A DNA stretch of 64,000 nucleotides from R-RK-3 sp031399085 (GCA_031399085.1 JANNOQ010000061.1:60049-124048); one strand, 5' to 3'; shown: positions 41,879 to 51,228, numbered from the stretch's first letter. A program made the numbers and translations. The notes: generated by a model from the letters alone, not told the origin.

Positions 41879-42441
41879 GGCCTCTCGTCGGACTGCACGC
41901 TTGCCGCAATGACCGGATAGCCGCGCTTCACGAACATCGTCACCCATGCCGCAACGATCGACTTTACAATGCCGCCGGGAATAAAGATCGACGTCGCAAT
42001 CACGGCATCAATCAGCGACAGTCCGCCGATGAAGGCATAGACCGGTATGCCTAATGCATGCAGGATGACAATTCCGCCCAGGAGGTGGATCGCGAAGGAT
42101 TTGAGGAAATTCAGACGCTGCCAAAGCCGTTCGGTCAACAGGCCGATCACCAGCGCGCAAACAGGAAAGGCGATCAGAAATCCGGCGCTGGGACCGGCAA
42201 ATACGCCAAACCCACCGCGCCCGCCGGCTAGCAGCGGAAGCCCGGCGGCCACGAGCAGCAGGAAAAGCACCTGCGACAGCGCGCCTCGCCTTGCGCCTAT
42301 AACAGAGCCGGCCAGCATAGGGCCAAGACTTTGCGCCGTGATCGGGATGGGCACGATGGCGAGATCAATCCGCGGAATGAGACCCAAAACCGCCGTGAGT
42401 GCCGCAAAAAGCGCAATATATGCAATATCTTGGATGCGCAT
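41875..42441 (-). CDS. bioY: Biotin transporter substrate-binding subunit BioY
   Basis: A 188-residue S component of the biotin energy-coupling factor transporter, with six hydrophobic helices. Signature blocks: ALTAVLGLIPRIDLAIVPIP with ITAQSLGPMLAG, then AAGLPLLAGGRGGFGVFAGP. BioY can act alone or with BioM and BioN. bioN lies 23 bp upstream on the same strand, but no bioM ATPase gene is found in the cluster. The stop codon overlaps the acyl-CoA ligase start. Confidence 0.96.
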   Translation of the reverse strand: MRIQDIAYIALFAALTAVLGLIPRIDLAIVPIPITAQSLGPMLAGSVIGARRGALSQVLFLLLVAAGLPLLAGGRGGFGVFAGPSAGFLIAFPVCALVIGLLTERLWQRLNFLKSFAIHLLGGIVILHALGIPVYAFIGGLSLIDAVIATSIFIPGGIVKSIVAAWVTMFVKRGYPVIAASVQSDERP

Positions 42442-42464
42442 CCCGGTTAAAACTCGCTCGGCGG

Positions 42465-43067
42465 CTACTTCCGATTTTCAAAGCCTCTGGCAGCGATAGC
42501 GTTTCCAAGGGCGTCTGTCATGCGGAGAATTTTGACGATCAGCGGGGCGGCGCCAAGGATGCTCGGACCTCTCGCCTGGCGCGCAAGTCGCGCGCGCTGG
42601 ATTTCTTTGAGATCAAGCAGCAGCGTCGGGATGAAACGGATTGCCAGCCCGATTGCGAGCGCAAGTTTGGGCGGGCTCAATCCCAAGGACGCAAAGGGAC
42701 GGGCGGCTCGCGTAAGCACATCCAGCATATCGGAAAGCCGCGTGGTGAGCGTCACCAGCGAGGCAAGCAGGACGAGCGACAAAATTCGTAGAAGCATTGA
42801 CATGGCTTCGCCGAAGCCGGCAAGCGCTAATTGAAGCGCAAAAATGATCGCGCCGATCAGCAGCACGTGCTTTAGCGCCACTGCAAATGACGCAATCGGC
42901 AGGCGTGCAACGGGGTAGAGGCAAATGATGGCGAGCAGAACCGCGCCAAGCAGCCAAAGTGGTTCAATGAGGAAGATCATTGTGCTGCCTGCGATGGACA
43001 GCAGCACCTTGGCGCCAGCCGGGAGGCGGTGGAGGATTGAATCGCGCTGGATGTAAAGCGGCAGCAT
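42465..43067 (-). CDS. bioN: Biotin ECF transporter T component BioN
   Basis: A 200-residue membrane protein of the EcfT/CbiQ family. The hydrophobic helices occupy about residues 20-110. The two coupling Ala-Arg-Gly motifs are in RARLARQARGPS and NAIAARGFE near the C-terminus. It begins 3 bp after the stop codon of the histidine kinase gene, so the transport genes appear to be transcribed with the two-component system. In Rhizobium bioMNY, bioM precedes bioN; here it is missing. Confidence 0.93.
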   Translation of the reverse strand: MLPLYIQRDSILHRLPAGAKVLLSIAGSTMIFLIEPLWLLGAVLLAIICLYPVARLPIASFAVALKHVLLIGAIIFALQLALAGFGEAMSMLLRILSLVLLASLVTLTTRLSDMLDVLTRAARPFASLGLSPPKLALAIGLAIRFIPTLLLDLKEIQRARLARQARGPSILGAAPLIVKILRMTDALGNAIAARGFENRK

Positions 43068-43070
43068 TGG

Positions 43071-44489
43071 CTAGCGGTTGTTTTCGGGAGCGCCCACCCA
43101 GCGGGGCAGCGACAATGTGGCTTTAAGGCCGGGCTGATTGTCCGACAGGGTCAGGCTTCCACCGTGCAGGCGGGCGACGGCAGCCGCCAAGCTCAAGCCG
43201 AGGCCGCTGCCGGGCAAGGACCGGCTTGCCTCCAGCCGGACAAATCGTTTCAGGACGCGTTCCCTATCGTGAGCAGGAATGCCGGGACCGCTATCGGCAA
43301 CGATGATGTCGGCGCGTTCGCGCAGTGGCGCCAAGCTGACTGAGATTTTCTCCAGATTGGGTTTTGGCCGCGCAAGACCGTTCGTGCCGTATTTGATCGC
43401 ATTGTCCAGAATGTTGGCGACCGCTTGCGCGATGAGTTCGCGCTTGCCTTCAACGATCGTCGTCTCCGCTGGTTTCAGCTCTAGGCGGATGCCGCGTTCC
43501 TCGGCCAGCGGCTCGTAAAGTTCGCAAACATCGGTTACCACGGCGGCGAGATCGAAACGCTCATCGGCGGAATGGGCCGCGCCGGCTTCAAGCCGGGCAA
43601 TGCTGAGCAGCGCGTCGAATGTCTTTATCAACTCGTCCGCATCTTCGATGGTGGCTTGCAGTGCCTCGCGGTAGGTCTGCGCACCGGTCTGGTCACGCAG
43701 CGCGGTTTCTACACGGTTTCGCAGCCGGCTCAGCGGGGTTTTCAAATCATGAGCGATATTATCCGACACTTCCTTGAAACCCGCGATCAGCTCCTCGATG
43801 CGCCTTAGCATCTCGTTCAGACTGACAGCGAGCCGGTCGAACTCGTCATCCGTGCCGGTCAGAGGAATCCGGCGGGACAGATCGCCCGCCATGATTGTGC
43901 GGCTGGTCTCCGTCATGGTCTCGATCCGCCGCAAAAGGCTGCGTCCGATGAGGATGCCGCCGCCAAGCCCGACGACCGCCATGCCCGCCAAGGTCCACAG
44001 CAGCGCAGAGCGAACGACCTCTCCGAATTCCCGCCGATCCTCGATATCGCGCCCGACGACCAGCCTGTATCCGTTAGGCAGGCGGAAGATGACGGCGAAT
44101 GCGAAACGCTGCTCAACCTGCTCATCAACGGTGCGTCGGTAGAAAAAGGCGACCCTGCCGGTCGAATTCCAGAGTTCCTCGCTGACCGACTTCAGATTTC
44201 CGCCCAGATGGCGCCCTTCGGCGTCGGCGACAAGATAAAGGCTATTGCCCGCAGTCGCGCTCCGTTCCACGATGGCGCGCTGGAGGCCTTCGAGCCCGCC
44301 GCGACGGTATTGCTGGTCGAGATTGCGGATTTCGGCTTGGATTGCATCCTCCAGCTGGGCCGAAAGGAGCACGCTCGTTCGCCAATAGATGTAACCGACC
44401 GCCGCGCCCGCCGCCGCAGCAAATAAGCAGAAATAAACCAGGGAAAAGCGGAACGCCGTCGTCCGCAATAATCTAGTCAGCCCCGTCAC
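43071..44489 (-). CDS. Sensor histidine kinase (HAMP, HisKA, HATPase)
   Basis: A 472-residue membrane kinase. Transmembrane segments lie near residues 15-35 and 165-190, flanking a periplasmic sensor domain (QLEDAIQAEIRNLDQQYRRG...). A HAMP linker follows (RRIETMTETSRTIMAGDLSR). The phospho-acceptor block is NIAHDLKTPLSRLRNRVE, and the ATP-binding domain has NILDNAIKYG, DSGPGIP and GSGLGLSLAAAVA. It overlaps the response regulator gene by 17 bp. The kinase is the gene before bioN with a 3-bp gap. The signal is unknown; location behind degP suggests envelope stress. Confidence 0.93.
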   Translation of the reverse strand: MTGLTRLLRTTAFRFSLVYFCLFAAAAGAAVGYIYWRTSVLLSAQLEDAIQAEIRNLDQQYRRGGLEGLQRAIVERSATAGNSLYLVADAEGRHLGGNLKSVSEELWNSTGRVAFFYRRTVDEQVEQRFAFAVIFRLPNGYRLVVGRDIEDRREFGEVVRSALLWTLAGMAVVGLGGGILIGRSLLRRIETMTETSRTIMAGDLSRRIPLTGTDDEFDRLAVSLNEMLRRIEELIAGFKEVSDNIAHDLKTPLSRLRNRVETALRDQTGAQTYREALQATIEDADELIKTFDALLSIARLEAGAAHSADERFDLAAVVTDVCELYEPLAEERGIRLELKPAETTIVEGKRELIAQAVANILDNAIKYGTNGLARPKPNLEKISVSLAPLRERADIIVADSGPGIPAHDRERVLKRFVRLEASRSLPGSGLGLSLAAAVARLHGGSLTLSDNQPGLKATLSLPRWVGAPENNR

Positions 44490-45153
44490 GGATCATGTAT
44501 CCGGCTCCTCTCACCGTATGCAGGAGCGGCCTTTCATAATTCTTGTCGATCTTGGCGCGCAGGCGGGAAATGTGGACGTCGATGACGTTCGTCTGCGGAT
44601 CGAAATGGTAATCCCAGACATGCTCAAGCAGCATTGTCCTGGTGACGACTTGTCCGGCGTTTTTCATGAGGTATTCCAGGAGCCGATATTCGCGTGGCTG
44701 CACCACAATCGGTTCGCCGCCGCGCATCACCTTATGAGCCAGGCGATCAAGAACCAGATCGCCGACGACATATTTGGGGCTTGCTTCTTCCGGCGACGAG
44801 CGCCGCGCCAGGGCCTCGATGCGGGCAAGCAGCTCGGAGAACGCGTAAGGTTTGGTCAGATAATCGTCGCCTCCGGCGCGCAGTCCCGCAACCCTGTCGT
44901 CGACTGCGCCGAGCGCGCTGAGGATCAAGACGGGCGTCCGATTGCCCTCGCGCCGCAGCGTTTCCACAATGGAAAGTCCGTCGAGACGGGGCAGCATCCG
45001 GTCGAGCACGAGGACATCGAAGTGATCGGTCTGGGCAAGATTGAGGCCGGTCTCGCCATCGGTGGCCAGTTCGGACGTGTGACCGCTCTCGCGCAAGGCA
45101 TTCGCAAGATAGGACGCCGCCTTGACGTCGTCTTCAACCACAAGAACGCGCAT
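44473..45153 (-). CDS. OmpR-family response regulator
   Basis: A 226-residue regulator. The receiver domain begins MRVLVVEDDVKAASYLANAL, the acceptor Asp is in VLVLDRMLPRLDGL near residue 51, and the Lys motif is in YLTKPYAF. The winged-helix output domain is seen in PREYRLLEYLMKNAGQVV and NVIDVHISRLRAKID. It lies 95 bp downstream of degP and overlaps the kinase gene. In rhizobia a regulator/kinase pair also follows degP, as far as I recall; here bioNY and acyl-CoA genes are attached behind it. Confidence 0.93.
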   Translation of the reverse strand: MRVLVVEDDVKAASYLANALRESGHTSELATDGETGLNLAQTDHFDVLVLDRMLPRLDGLSIVETLRREGNRTPVLILSALGAVDDRVAGLRAGGDDYLTKPYAFSELLARIEALARRSSPEEASPKYVVGDLVLDRLAHKVMRGGEPIVVQPREYRLLEYLMKNAGQVVTRTMLLEHVWDYHFDPQTNVIDVHISRLRAKIDKNYERPLLHTVRGAGYMIRDGAD

Positions 45154-45248
45154 TGCGCGTCTCCACTTTCGAATTGAGCGCCGGATAAGGCTTATAGAAG
45201 ACGGCGTGGCCCCGGTCGAGGTCCACGCCGCTTTATGTACAATCGAGG

Positions 45249-46793
45249 CTAGTTCGCTTTGCTGTTGAGCGACAGCGCGATGAAACGCGTCTGGTTGTCC
45301 GAACGGATCTGCATCAGCACAGCCTTCCGGCCTTTGGTTTTGGCATCGCGGACGCCATCGGACACTTCGGAGGGGCGGGAAACGGATTTGCCGCCAACTT
45401 CCAGGATCACGTCACCAGCCTTCAAACCCTTATCGGCCGCTTCCGAGGTCGGGTCCACTTCGGTGACGGCGACGCCGTCCTCGCCCGCGCCTTCCACTTC
45501 CGCGGAGGGCGTCAGCGTCAGGCCGAGTTCCTTCATGGAGGAACGGCGATCGGATCCGCCGCCGCGCTCCTGGCTCAGCGATGCAAGCTTGTCCGAGCTT
45601 GGGAAAGCGCCGAGCTTGACCGTCAGCGTTTTCTCCTTGCCGTCGCGCATGACGAGCAGACGGGCGTCGACATTCGGTTGCAGCTCGGCAACCTTACGGG
45701 CGAGATCGCGTGAGTTGTTCACGCTCTCGCCGTTCACCTGGATCACGACATCGCGAACCTTAAGCTCGGTATTCGCCGAGGGTCCGTCATCCATGATCTT
45801 TGTGATCAGCGCACCCTTGGGATCCTTGATGTCGAGGCTCTCGGCGATCTCGTCGTTGACATCCTGAATGGTGACGCCCAGCCAACCGCGGCTGACCTTG
45901 CCACCACTCTTGAGCTGATCGACGACCTTCTTTGCAAGTTGCGCAGGAATGGCAAAGGCGATGCCGACATTGCCGCCCGATGGGCTGTAGATCGCCGTGT
46001 TGACGCCGATCACCCGGCCGCTCAGATCGACTGCTGGACCGCCGGAATTGCCACGGTTCACCGCTGCATCGATCTGAAGGAAGTCATAAGGGCCGCTGCC
46101 GATATTGCGGCCGCCCGCCGAAACGATGCCGGCGGTCACGGTGCCGCCAAGCCCGAACGGATTGCCCACCGCCAGAACCCAATCGCCAACGCGAGGCTCC
46201 TGATTGGTGAATTCCAGATAGTTGGTGAACTTCTTGTCGCCCTTGATCTTGAGCAGCGCGATGTCGGTGCGCTGATCGGTTCCAACGACTGTCGCCGTAT
46301 ATTTCTCATCGCTCTCAAAGGTCAGCGAGATTTCTGTCGCTTTGTCGACGACGTGATGGTTCGTCACAACGTAGCCATCGTCGGAAATCAGGAATCCCGA
46401 CCCTTGCGCCCGCTCAAGACGGCGCTGCTGCTGTTGATCGTCCGGCATATTGCGCTTGAACTGATCGAAAAAGTCACGGAAGGGGTGGTCGGGTGGCAAA
46501 TCCGGCATGGTAAAGTTGCGCCCGCCCGGGGCTTCCATGGCGGAGCCTTTCGTAAAAATGCTCACGACGGCCGGGCGAACCTTCTGGGCGACGTCGGCAA
46601 AACTGGCTGGCGCATGGCTCATATCCTGTGCAAGTGCGGGCTGGCTTTGCAGGACACCCGGACCCGTCGTACCGAACAGCGCCAGAGTTAGAGCTCCTGC
46701 GCAGCCGGCGGCTACAAGTGCTCGCTTACGGCCGGAGGTGCGCGAAAGCGCGCTTTCCGGTCTCACTTGATCATTTTTTTGGGGGAGGGACAT
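45249..46793 (-). CDS. degP: Do-family periplasmic serine protease DegP/HtrA
   Basis: About 514 residues from the ATG at 46793, preceded by AAGGTGA; an upstream in-frame ATG at 46817 is less likely. Signal anchor at about residues 25-50 ending in QPALAQD. The catalytic triad is His in TNHHVVDKATE, Asp in QRTDIALLKIKG and Ser in VNRGNSGGPAVDLSG. Two PDZ domains follow (SRGWLGVTIQDV and GVAVTEVDPTSEAADKGLKA). It degrades or refolds misfolded envelope proteins. degP lies upstream of a two-component pair on the same strand. Confidence 0.96.
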   Translation of the reverse strand: MSLPQKNDQVRPESALSRTSGRKRALVAAGCAGALTLALFGTTGPGVLQSQPALAQDMSHAPASFADVAQKVRPAVVSIFTKGSAMEAPGGRNFTMPDLPPDHPFRDFFDQFKRNMPDDQQQQRRLERAQGSGFLISDDGYVVTNHHVVDKATEISLTFESDEKYTATVVGTDQRTDIALLKIKGDKKFTNYLEFTNQEPRVGDWVLAVGNPFGLGGTVTAGIVSAGGRNIGSGPYDFLQIDAAVNRGNSGGPAVDLSGRVIGVNTAIYSPSGGNVGIAFAIPAQLAKKVVDQLKSGGKVSRGWLGVTIQDVNDEIAESLDIKDPKGALITKIMDDGPSANTELKVRDVVIQVNGESVNNSRDLARKVAELQPNVDARLLVMRDGKEKTLTVKLGAFPSSDKLASLSQERGGGSDRRSSMKELGLTLTPSAEVEGAGEDGVAVTEVDPTSEAADKGLKAGDVILEVGGKSVSRPSEVSDGVRDAKTKGRKAVLMQIRSDNQTRFIALSLNSKAN

Positions 46794-46975
46794 CCCGTCA
46801 CCTTTCAACTGTTGCATCTGAAGACGTGGTGACGGAGAATATATGTGCCGTGGCGTTACCTAGAACTTTCCGGCGGGTTAAAACTTGTTAATGTCGGTTT
46901 TGGCGACTTGAGACCTCAACTGAACCTATGGCGGATGGGAATTGCTCAAGTTGGCGCACGCCTCCGAGGTGGGGC

Positions 46976-48238
46976 ATGCGCGTAGTCTTGCCGATAATCC
47001 ATTTCGTTGCCGGAATTGCCGCCCTCAGCGCGGCGGTTGCCGCTGCTCCGCCCACATTCGACGAACGCCCGCCGGTTGCGTCCGCTACATCAAACGTTGC
47101 GATATTCGGCACGGACGACCGCCGGGACGTCCCGGAAGCGTTGAGCGCTCTAGAGGGCAAAATTGGAATGCTCTATGAGCAATCCACGCAGACCCTTTGC
47201 ACGGCCTTTTGCGTCGCAAAAGACGTCATCGCAACGGCGGCGCATTGCTTGTTCCAGCAAAAAAATGATCGGCTTCCGGATTTGAGCGAAGTCACTTTCA
47301 GGCTTAACTACGGCAAGACATCGCAAACTTCAGGCATCTACGGGCGGCAAACGCCTTTTATCAAGCACTACATCGCTGTTGGAACGACCGCCTTCAACAA
47401 TGAGCCGCCGCTTTCCGCGCCGCGCGATTGGGCGGTGGTCAAATTGGAGCGGCCGATATGCCGTTTCGGCGTGATCCGGGTGGACCCGAAGCCAGTCCCC
47501 GACCTCATCAAAAAATCGGAAGAAAATAAGATTTTCCAGGTCGCCTATCATTGGGATTACAGGCATTGGCAACTTGCTTATTCAATGCCCTGCCGAGTTC
47601 AGCGGGATTACGAGCAAATTCGGTGGCGCTTTATCCGTCAGCACTTCATCGATAATGAGCAGCTTGTACTGCACAATTGCGATACTGGCGGGGCGTCGTC
47701 CGGTTCCCCCATCTTAATGGAGGTCGATCCGCCGAACACACCGGTTGCTGTTGCCATTAACGTTGGCACCTACACGAGAACCAGAATCCTTTTGCGAAAA
47801 GGCGAGGTTGTCAAGCGTTTGAACCCCGACATCATCGCCAATACCGGCGTTGACGGAACGGCCTTCAGTCATGTCATTCCAGAATTGGCAGGCGCGGCGT
47901 TCATCAATAGCCGCGAAGAAATGGTGCGATTGCAGTCCGAGTTGAAGAGCAGAGGTCTTTATACCGGCACTCTCGATGGCGAACTGGGACGCGCGACGAG
48001 AACTGCCATTATCAACTTTGAGAGTTCAGTCGGGCTAATGCCAACCGGCCTGCCGACGTTGTCGCTGCTGAATCGCTTTGGGGAAGATCGCGTCAAGCCG
48101 GCGCACACCTATAGCAATGGCCAAGGTGACGTAAATTCCGGCTCTCAGACTGACCCCGTGACAAAGGAACCGGCAAATCCACCGAGGCCTGCCCGGCTTC
48201 CGCAGACTCCTACTCGCCGCACGTTCAATCCATTTTGA
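46976..48238 (+). CDS. Secreted trypsin-like serine protease with peptidoglycan-binding domain
   Basis: About 420 residues from the ATG at 46976, which follows GAGGTGGGG and starts a signal peptide (MRVVLPIIHFVAGIAALSAA). The chymotrypsin-fold triad is His in VIATAAHCLF, Asp in APRDWAVVKLE and Ser in NCDTGGASSGSPILM (a S-G-S-P variant of GDSGGP). After about residue 310 comes a PG_binding_1 domain (LQSELKSRGLYTGTLDGELG). The C-terminal tail is Pro-rich and disordered (PRPARLPQTPTRR). It is transcribed opposite to its neighbours and is AT-richer, inserted between cycHJKL and degP. Confidence 0.85.
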   Translation: MRVVLPIIHFVAGIAALSAAVAAAPPTFDERPPVASATSNVAIFGTDDRRDVPEALSALEGKIGMLYEQSTQTLCTAFCVAKDVIATAAHCLFQQKNDRLPDLSEVTFRLNYGKTSQTSGIYGRQTPFIKHYIAVGTTAFNNEPPLSAPRDWAVVKLERPICRFGVIRVDPKPVPDLIKKSEENKIFQVAYHWDYRHWQLAYSMPCRVQRDYEQIRWRFIRQHFIDNEQLVLHNCDTGGASSGSPILMEVDPPNTPVAVAINVGTYTRTRILLRKGEVVKRLNPDIIANTGVDGTAFSHVIPELAGAAFINSREEMVRLQSELKSRGLYTGTLDGELGRATRTAIINFESSVGLMPTGLPTLSLLNRFGEDRVKPAHTYSNGQGDVNSGSQTDPVTKEPANPPRPARLPQTPTRRTFNPF

Positions 48239-48265
48239 TCGACGGCTTCGCCTATCGGGCAAGCT

Positions 48266-48751
48266 TTATCCCTGTTTGCCGTCGAGGATGCCACGCAGCT
48301 GGGACCGTTCGTCTTCACTCAATGGCGTCGGTATGGAAGTCGGTTTTCTGTCCCCTCGGTGGAATACGCGATAGGCCAGATAGCCGCCTCCGGCGAGCAG
48401 AAAAAGCGGCGCGAGCCAAAGCAAATAGGTCTTGGCGGAAAAGGGCGGCCGGAGCAGGATAAATTCCCCATAGCGCGCGACGACGAACTCAATAACCTTA
48501 GACTGATCATCACCAGCTTTCAGCCTCTCGCGGACGATGAGGCGAAGATCACGGGCGAGCGGTGCATCGGAATCGTCGATGGATTGGTTCTGGCACACCA
48601 GACAGCGCAATTCGGCCGAAATCTCCCTGGCCTTTTGCTCCATGCGCGGGTCAGCGAGAACTTCGTCGGGTTGGACAGCGAACACTGTTGCAGACCCGAA
48701 CCCGAGGCACAGCAAGAGCATAAGCGCGCAAAGGCCAGCGAGGCGCTTCAT
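48266..48751 (-). CDS. ccmH: Cytochrome c-type biogenesis protein CcmH (CycL)
   Basis: A 161-residue membrane-anchored thiol oxidoreductase. The signal anchor is at residues 1-25. The reduced-Cys motif RCLVCQNQSIDDSDAPLA (CxxC) near residue 50 is characteristic of CcmH, which helps reduce apocytochrome c for heme attachment. The C-terminal anchor is YLLWLAPLFLLAGGGYLAY. It is the final gene of the ccmIEFH operon, overlapping ccmF by 4 bp. Confidence 0.96.
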   Translation of the reverse strand: MKRLAGLCALMLLLCLGFGSATVFAVQPDEVLADPRMEQKAREISAELRCLVCQNQSIDDSDAPLARDLRLIVRERLKAGDDQSKVIEFVVARYGEFILLRPPFSAKTYLLWLAPLFLLAGGGYLAYRVFHRGDRKPTSIPTPLSEDERSQLRGILDGKQG

Positions 48752-50745
48752 GAGGCCTGCCCCGCGCGGGCCGTGGGCTGGGAGGACACGGCTCGCCGCG
48801 CCGGTGCCCCAATCCGGAGCCGGCGATCAGTGAGGGAAATGGCTCCACCCACGAACATGATAAGGGCGCCAATCCAAATCAGCCGCACGAGCGGATTGAA
48901 ATAGAGCCGCACCACAACCGATGACCCGTCTTTTGCGGCCTCTCCCATGACGAGATAGAAGTCGCCCGCCCAGCTCGCATGGATCGCCGCCTCGCTGGTC
49001 GTTGACGGCGGAGCGGTGTACTGCCGCTTCGCGGGCGTCAGGTCGGACAGCGGCTCACCCTGCTTGCTGAGCTTAAAAGTGCCAAAAGTTTCCTGATAAT
49101 TCGGTCCCTGCCGCTCGGAGACCTTGTCAAATACCACCTCGTAGCCAGCGAATTGCAAGCGGTCGCTGGGCTTCATCGCGACTATTTGCTCGGCGCGCCA
49201 TGCGCTTGTCGCCGTAATGCCGAGCACCGCAATCCCAACGCCAATATGGGCGAGCATTCCGCCATAGCTTGATCGCGGCAGATTGGCAAAGCGGCGCATA
49301 ACTTCCGGCCAAGGCGCGGTAAAGGCTTTGGCGCGGAAAGCCGTTTCCGCGAGAGTGCCAGCAATAACCCACACGCCGACCGCCATCGCCAGCGGAGCTA
49401 GCAACGGGCTATCCGGCTTGCTGACGAATGTTGCGATAGCCGCCGCGAGGGCGAGGCCCTGGGCAACGCGCAGCCGCCATGCGGCTTCTACAGCATGGCC
49501 GCGCTTCCAAGGCAGCATTGGCCCGAACGGCAGCATGACCAGGAGGATCAGCACCAAGGGAATAAAGACCGCATTGAAATAAGGCGGGCCGACCGAAATC
49601 TTGTCGCCGGTCACCACTTCAAGCGCGAGCGGATAGAGCGTGCCGACCAGCACCGCGGCGCAGATCGTCATCAGCAGCAAATTATTGAAAACAAGGCTGC
49701 CTTCGCGGGAGATTGGCGAAAACATTGTCCCTTGACGCAATTGCGGCGCGCGCCACGCGAACAGGGCAAAAGCGCCGCCGGTAAAGATGGCGATGATCGC
49801 GAGGATGAAAATGCCGCGCTCAGGATCGACGGCGAAGGTATGCACCGAGGTTAAAACACCGGAGCGGACAAGGAATGTGCCCATGAGGCTGAGGGCGAAG
49901 GTGATGATCGCTAACAGGATCGTCCAAACCTTCAGCGCGTCGCGTTTCTCCATGACGACGGCGGAATGCAACAGCGCGGTGCCCGCCAGCCAAGGCATGA
50001 ACGAGGCATTCTCCACCGGGTCCCAGAACCACCAGCCGCCCCATCCCAGCTCGTAATAAGCCCACCACGAGCCCAGCGCGATGCCGATGGTCAGGAACAT
50101 CCAAGCGGCAAGCGTCCAAGGGCGAACCCAGCGGGCCCAAGCTGCCCCGATCCTGCCTTCCAGCAACGCCGCGATCGCGAAGGAAAAGGCCATCGAGAAG
50201 CCGACATACCCCGCATAGAGCAGCGGCGGGTGGAAGGAGAGCGCCGGGTCCTGCAAGATGGGATTGAGGCCCTGGCCCTCGAAGGGCGCGGGCGAGAGTC
50301 TGGCAAACGGATTCGACGTCAAAATGATAAAGGCGAGGAATGCGATCCCAATTGAGCCTTGAACTGCCAGAACATTGGATTTCAGCCGCGCGGGAAGATT
50401 ATTGCCAAATGCCGACACCGCTCCGCCGAACAAGGCAAGGATCACAACCCAGAGCAGCATGGAGCCTTCGTGGTTTCCCCAGGCGCCAGAGATCTTGTAG
50501 AGCAGCGGTTTTGCCGAATGCGAATTGGTCCAGACATTCTGAACGGAAAAGTCGGAAACGACGTAGCTGTGAACAAGCGCCCAAAAAGACAGCAGCAGCA
50601 GGAAGCATTGCGCGATCGCGGCGGGTGTTGCGATGCTTCTCGGCTCATCATTGCCGATCCACAAGCTCCAGGCCACGCAGCCGGTTTGCAGGCAAGCGAC
50701 AGCAAACGCAAGAATCAGTGCGAAATGGCCGATCTCAACAATCAT
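48748..50745 (-). CDS. ccmF: Cytochrome c heme lyase subunit CcmF (CycK)
   Basis: A 665-residue multi-spanning membrane protein. The WWD heme-handling motif is WGGWWFWDPVENASFMPWL near residue 235. The conserved His residues (NHEGSMLLWV, LSFHPPLLYAGYVGF and SVHTFAVDPERG) are present. The C-terminal SVVVRLYFNPLVRLIWIGA is typical. It works with CcmH to ligate heme to apocytochromes. It lies 21 bp behind ccmE and overlaps ccmH. Confidence 0.97.
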   Translation of the reverse strand: MIVEIGHFALILAFAVACLQTGCVAWSLWIGNDEPRSIATPAAIAQCFLLLLSFWALVHSYVVSDFSVQNVWTNSHSAKPLLYKISGAWGNHEGSMLLWVVILALFGGAVSAFGNNLPARLKSNVLAVQGSIGIAFLAFIILTSNPFARLSPAPFEGQGLNPILQDPALSFHPPLLYAGYVGFSMAFSFAIAALLEGRIGAAWARWVRPWTLAAWMFLTIGIALGSWWAYYELGWGGWWFWDPVENASFMPWLAGTALLHSAVVMEKRDALKVWTILLAIITFALSLMGTFLVRSGVLTSVHTFAVDPERGIFILAIIAIFTGGAFALFAWRAPQLRQGTMFSPISREGSLVFNNLLLMTICAAVLVGTLYPLALEVVTGDKISVGPPYFNAVFIPLVLILLVMLPFGPMLPWKRGHAVEAAWRLRVAQGLALAAAIATFVSKPDSPLLAPLAMAVGVWVIAGTLAETAFRAKAFTAPWPEVMRRFANLPRSSYGGMLAHIGVGIAVLGITATSAWRAEQIVAMKPSDRLQFAGYEVVFDKVSERQGPNYQETFGTFKLSKQGEPLSDLTPAKRQYTAPPSTTSEAAIHASWAGDFYLVMGEAAKDGSSVVVRLYFNPLVRLIWIGALIMFVGGAISLTDRRLRIGAPARRAVSSQPTARAGQAS

Positions 50746-50766
50746 GATGTTCGCCCTCGCTGGAGG

Positions 50767-51228
50767 TTATTTTGGCGCCGGATTTGCTTGAGCTTGTCCG
50801 GGCCGCCAGACGCCCTGTTTTTTCAGGCTGTCCGCGACTTCCCGCGGCATGTAGGTTTCATCATGCTTGGCCAGAACCGTGTCGGCGATGAAGCGCCCAC
50901 TGGGGTCGAGCTTGCCTTCCGTAACCACGCCCTGCCCTTCGCGAAACAGATCCGGAAGCAACCCAGTATAGCTCACCGTCATGGTGCGGTTTCCGTCGCC
51001 GATTTCAAACTCGACATCCGTGCCGTTCAGACGCTTTAGGCTGCCCTCCGAGACCATGCCGCCGAGACGGAATCGCTCGCCGGGCTTGACGGATTGCTGC
51101 ACCACGTCGCTTGGGCTGTAGAAGAACACGATCGACTCCCGGAGCGCCGACAGCACCAGGAAAGCCGCAAAGCCTAAAACGGCCAAGCCGGAGGCGATGA
51201 GGATGGATCTGCGCTGCTTTCGTGTCAT
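50767..51228 (-). CDS. ccmE: Heme chaperone CcmE (CycJ)
   Basis: A 153-residue periplasmic heme chaperone with an N-terminal anchor (residues 8-29). The heme-binding His is in VLAKHDETYMP near residue 126 and the beta-barrel segment RFRLGGMVSEGSL precedes. It receives heme from CcmC and passes it to CcmF. It is the second gene of the operon, 28 bp after ccmI. Confidence 0.96.
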   Translation of the reverse strand: MTRKQRRSILIASGLAVLGFAAFLVLSALRESIVFFYSPSDVVQQSVKPGERFRLGGMVSEGSLKRLNGTDVEFEIGDGNRTMTVSYTGLLPDLFREGQGVVTEGKLDPSGRFIADTVLAKHDETYMPREVADSLKKQGVWRPGQAQANPAPK

